From DATJGR01 sp035494855 (GTDB taxonomy: Bacteria; Pseudomonadota; Gammaproteobacteria; Pseudomonadales; Azotimanducaceae): a stretch of DNA of 5,604 bases. Where the stretch lies: positions 1 to 5,604 of the forward strand of contig DATJGR010000133.1 of NCBI GenBank assembly GCA_035494855.1. Reading direction: 5' to 3'. Below are positions 5,476 through 5,604 of the stretch, piece after piece. Each line of letters opens with the position of its first letter. Position 1 is the first letter of the stretch. Both the position numbers and the translations under genes were made by a program. The notes beneath the pieces were generated by a model, which ran no database searches, was not told where the DNA came from, and worked only from the letters and a program-made list of their open reading frames with translations.

Positions 5476-5604
5476 CAGCACCTTGTACACACGCTTCTGA
5501 AAGAACCAGCGGCCGCCGCGTTTGACGTAGTCGTCCTCGTATTGGCCGGTGATCGCGCGTTTCACGCCGTCTTTCTGGTGCAGGAACTCCTGCTGATACC
5601 AGGT
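5464..5604 (-). CDS. SnoaL-like / NTF2-fold protein, C-terminal fragment (partial)
   Basis: The reverse strand is open from the window edge to a TAG at 5466-5464 and encodes the last 46 residues of a protein. The end of the fragment (GQYEDDYVKRGGRWFF, then QKRVYKV) has the pattern typical of the last strands of SnoaL-like domains in the NTF2 superfamily: Gly-x-Tyr-x-Asp, an acidic or aromatic residue, an Arg-x-x-Gly-Arg-Trp turn, then a basic strand. Such cone-shaped folds act as cyclases, dehydratases, isomerases or oxygenase subunits; some work on steroids and polyketides. The start and most of the domain lie beyond 5604, so its promoter and relation to the operon cannot be seen. It converges on the operon's last gene with a 30-bp gap. 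The function is not specified. Confidence 0.75.
   Translation of the reverse strand, partial: TWYQQEFLHQKDGVKRAITGQYEDDYVKRGGRWFFQKRVYKVLNAQ

Overview
The window is GC-rich, densely coding bacterial DNA. It has Shine-Dalgarno-led genes, gaps of 1 to 16 bases inside the runs, and TetR control. This suits a high-GC proteobacterium; I lean towards a gamma- or alphaproteobacterium with broad catabolic capacity, but the sequence alone does not settle the lineage. I see no rRNA, tRNA, CRISPR array, insertion sequence or phage gene.

Layout: (1) 52-2122, plus strand: a flavin-reductase-like split-barrel protein (PPOX family) followed one base later by a MelB-like (GPH family) MFS transporter. (2) 2079-2786, minus strand: a TetR-family repressor whose 3' end overlaps the transporter's 3' end by 44 bp. 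(3) 2787-2876: a 90-bp divergent control region with a perfect 14-bp palindrome, a third half-site and a good -10 box. (4) 2877-5433, plus strand: a four-gene operon of a DHRS1-like short-chain dehydrogenase (SDR), an antibiotic-biosynthesis-monooxygenase (ABM) fold protein, a second PPOX-family protein and a classical SDR. (5) 5464-5604, minus strand: the C-terminus of a SnoaL-like/NTF2-fold protein that runs off the window edge.

How the genes may fit together (inference): a transporter imports or exports a small molecule. Two NAD(P)-dependent dehydrogenases, an ABM-type oxygenase or isomerase and two split-barrel flavoproteins then act on it. The TetR protein probably senses the compound and controls the divergent operon and its own gene. 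The two PPOX proteins are diverged paralogs, which ties the left (PPOX-MFS) and right (SDR-ABM-PPOX-SDR) blocks into one cluster. The set resembles catabolic or tailoring loci for polycyclic, aromatic or steroid-like compounds, but no gene fixes the substrate.

The best points to follow up are the palindromic operator, the paralogous PPOX pair, and the second SDR, which has Ser where the classical catalytic tetrad has Asn.
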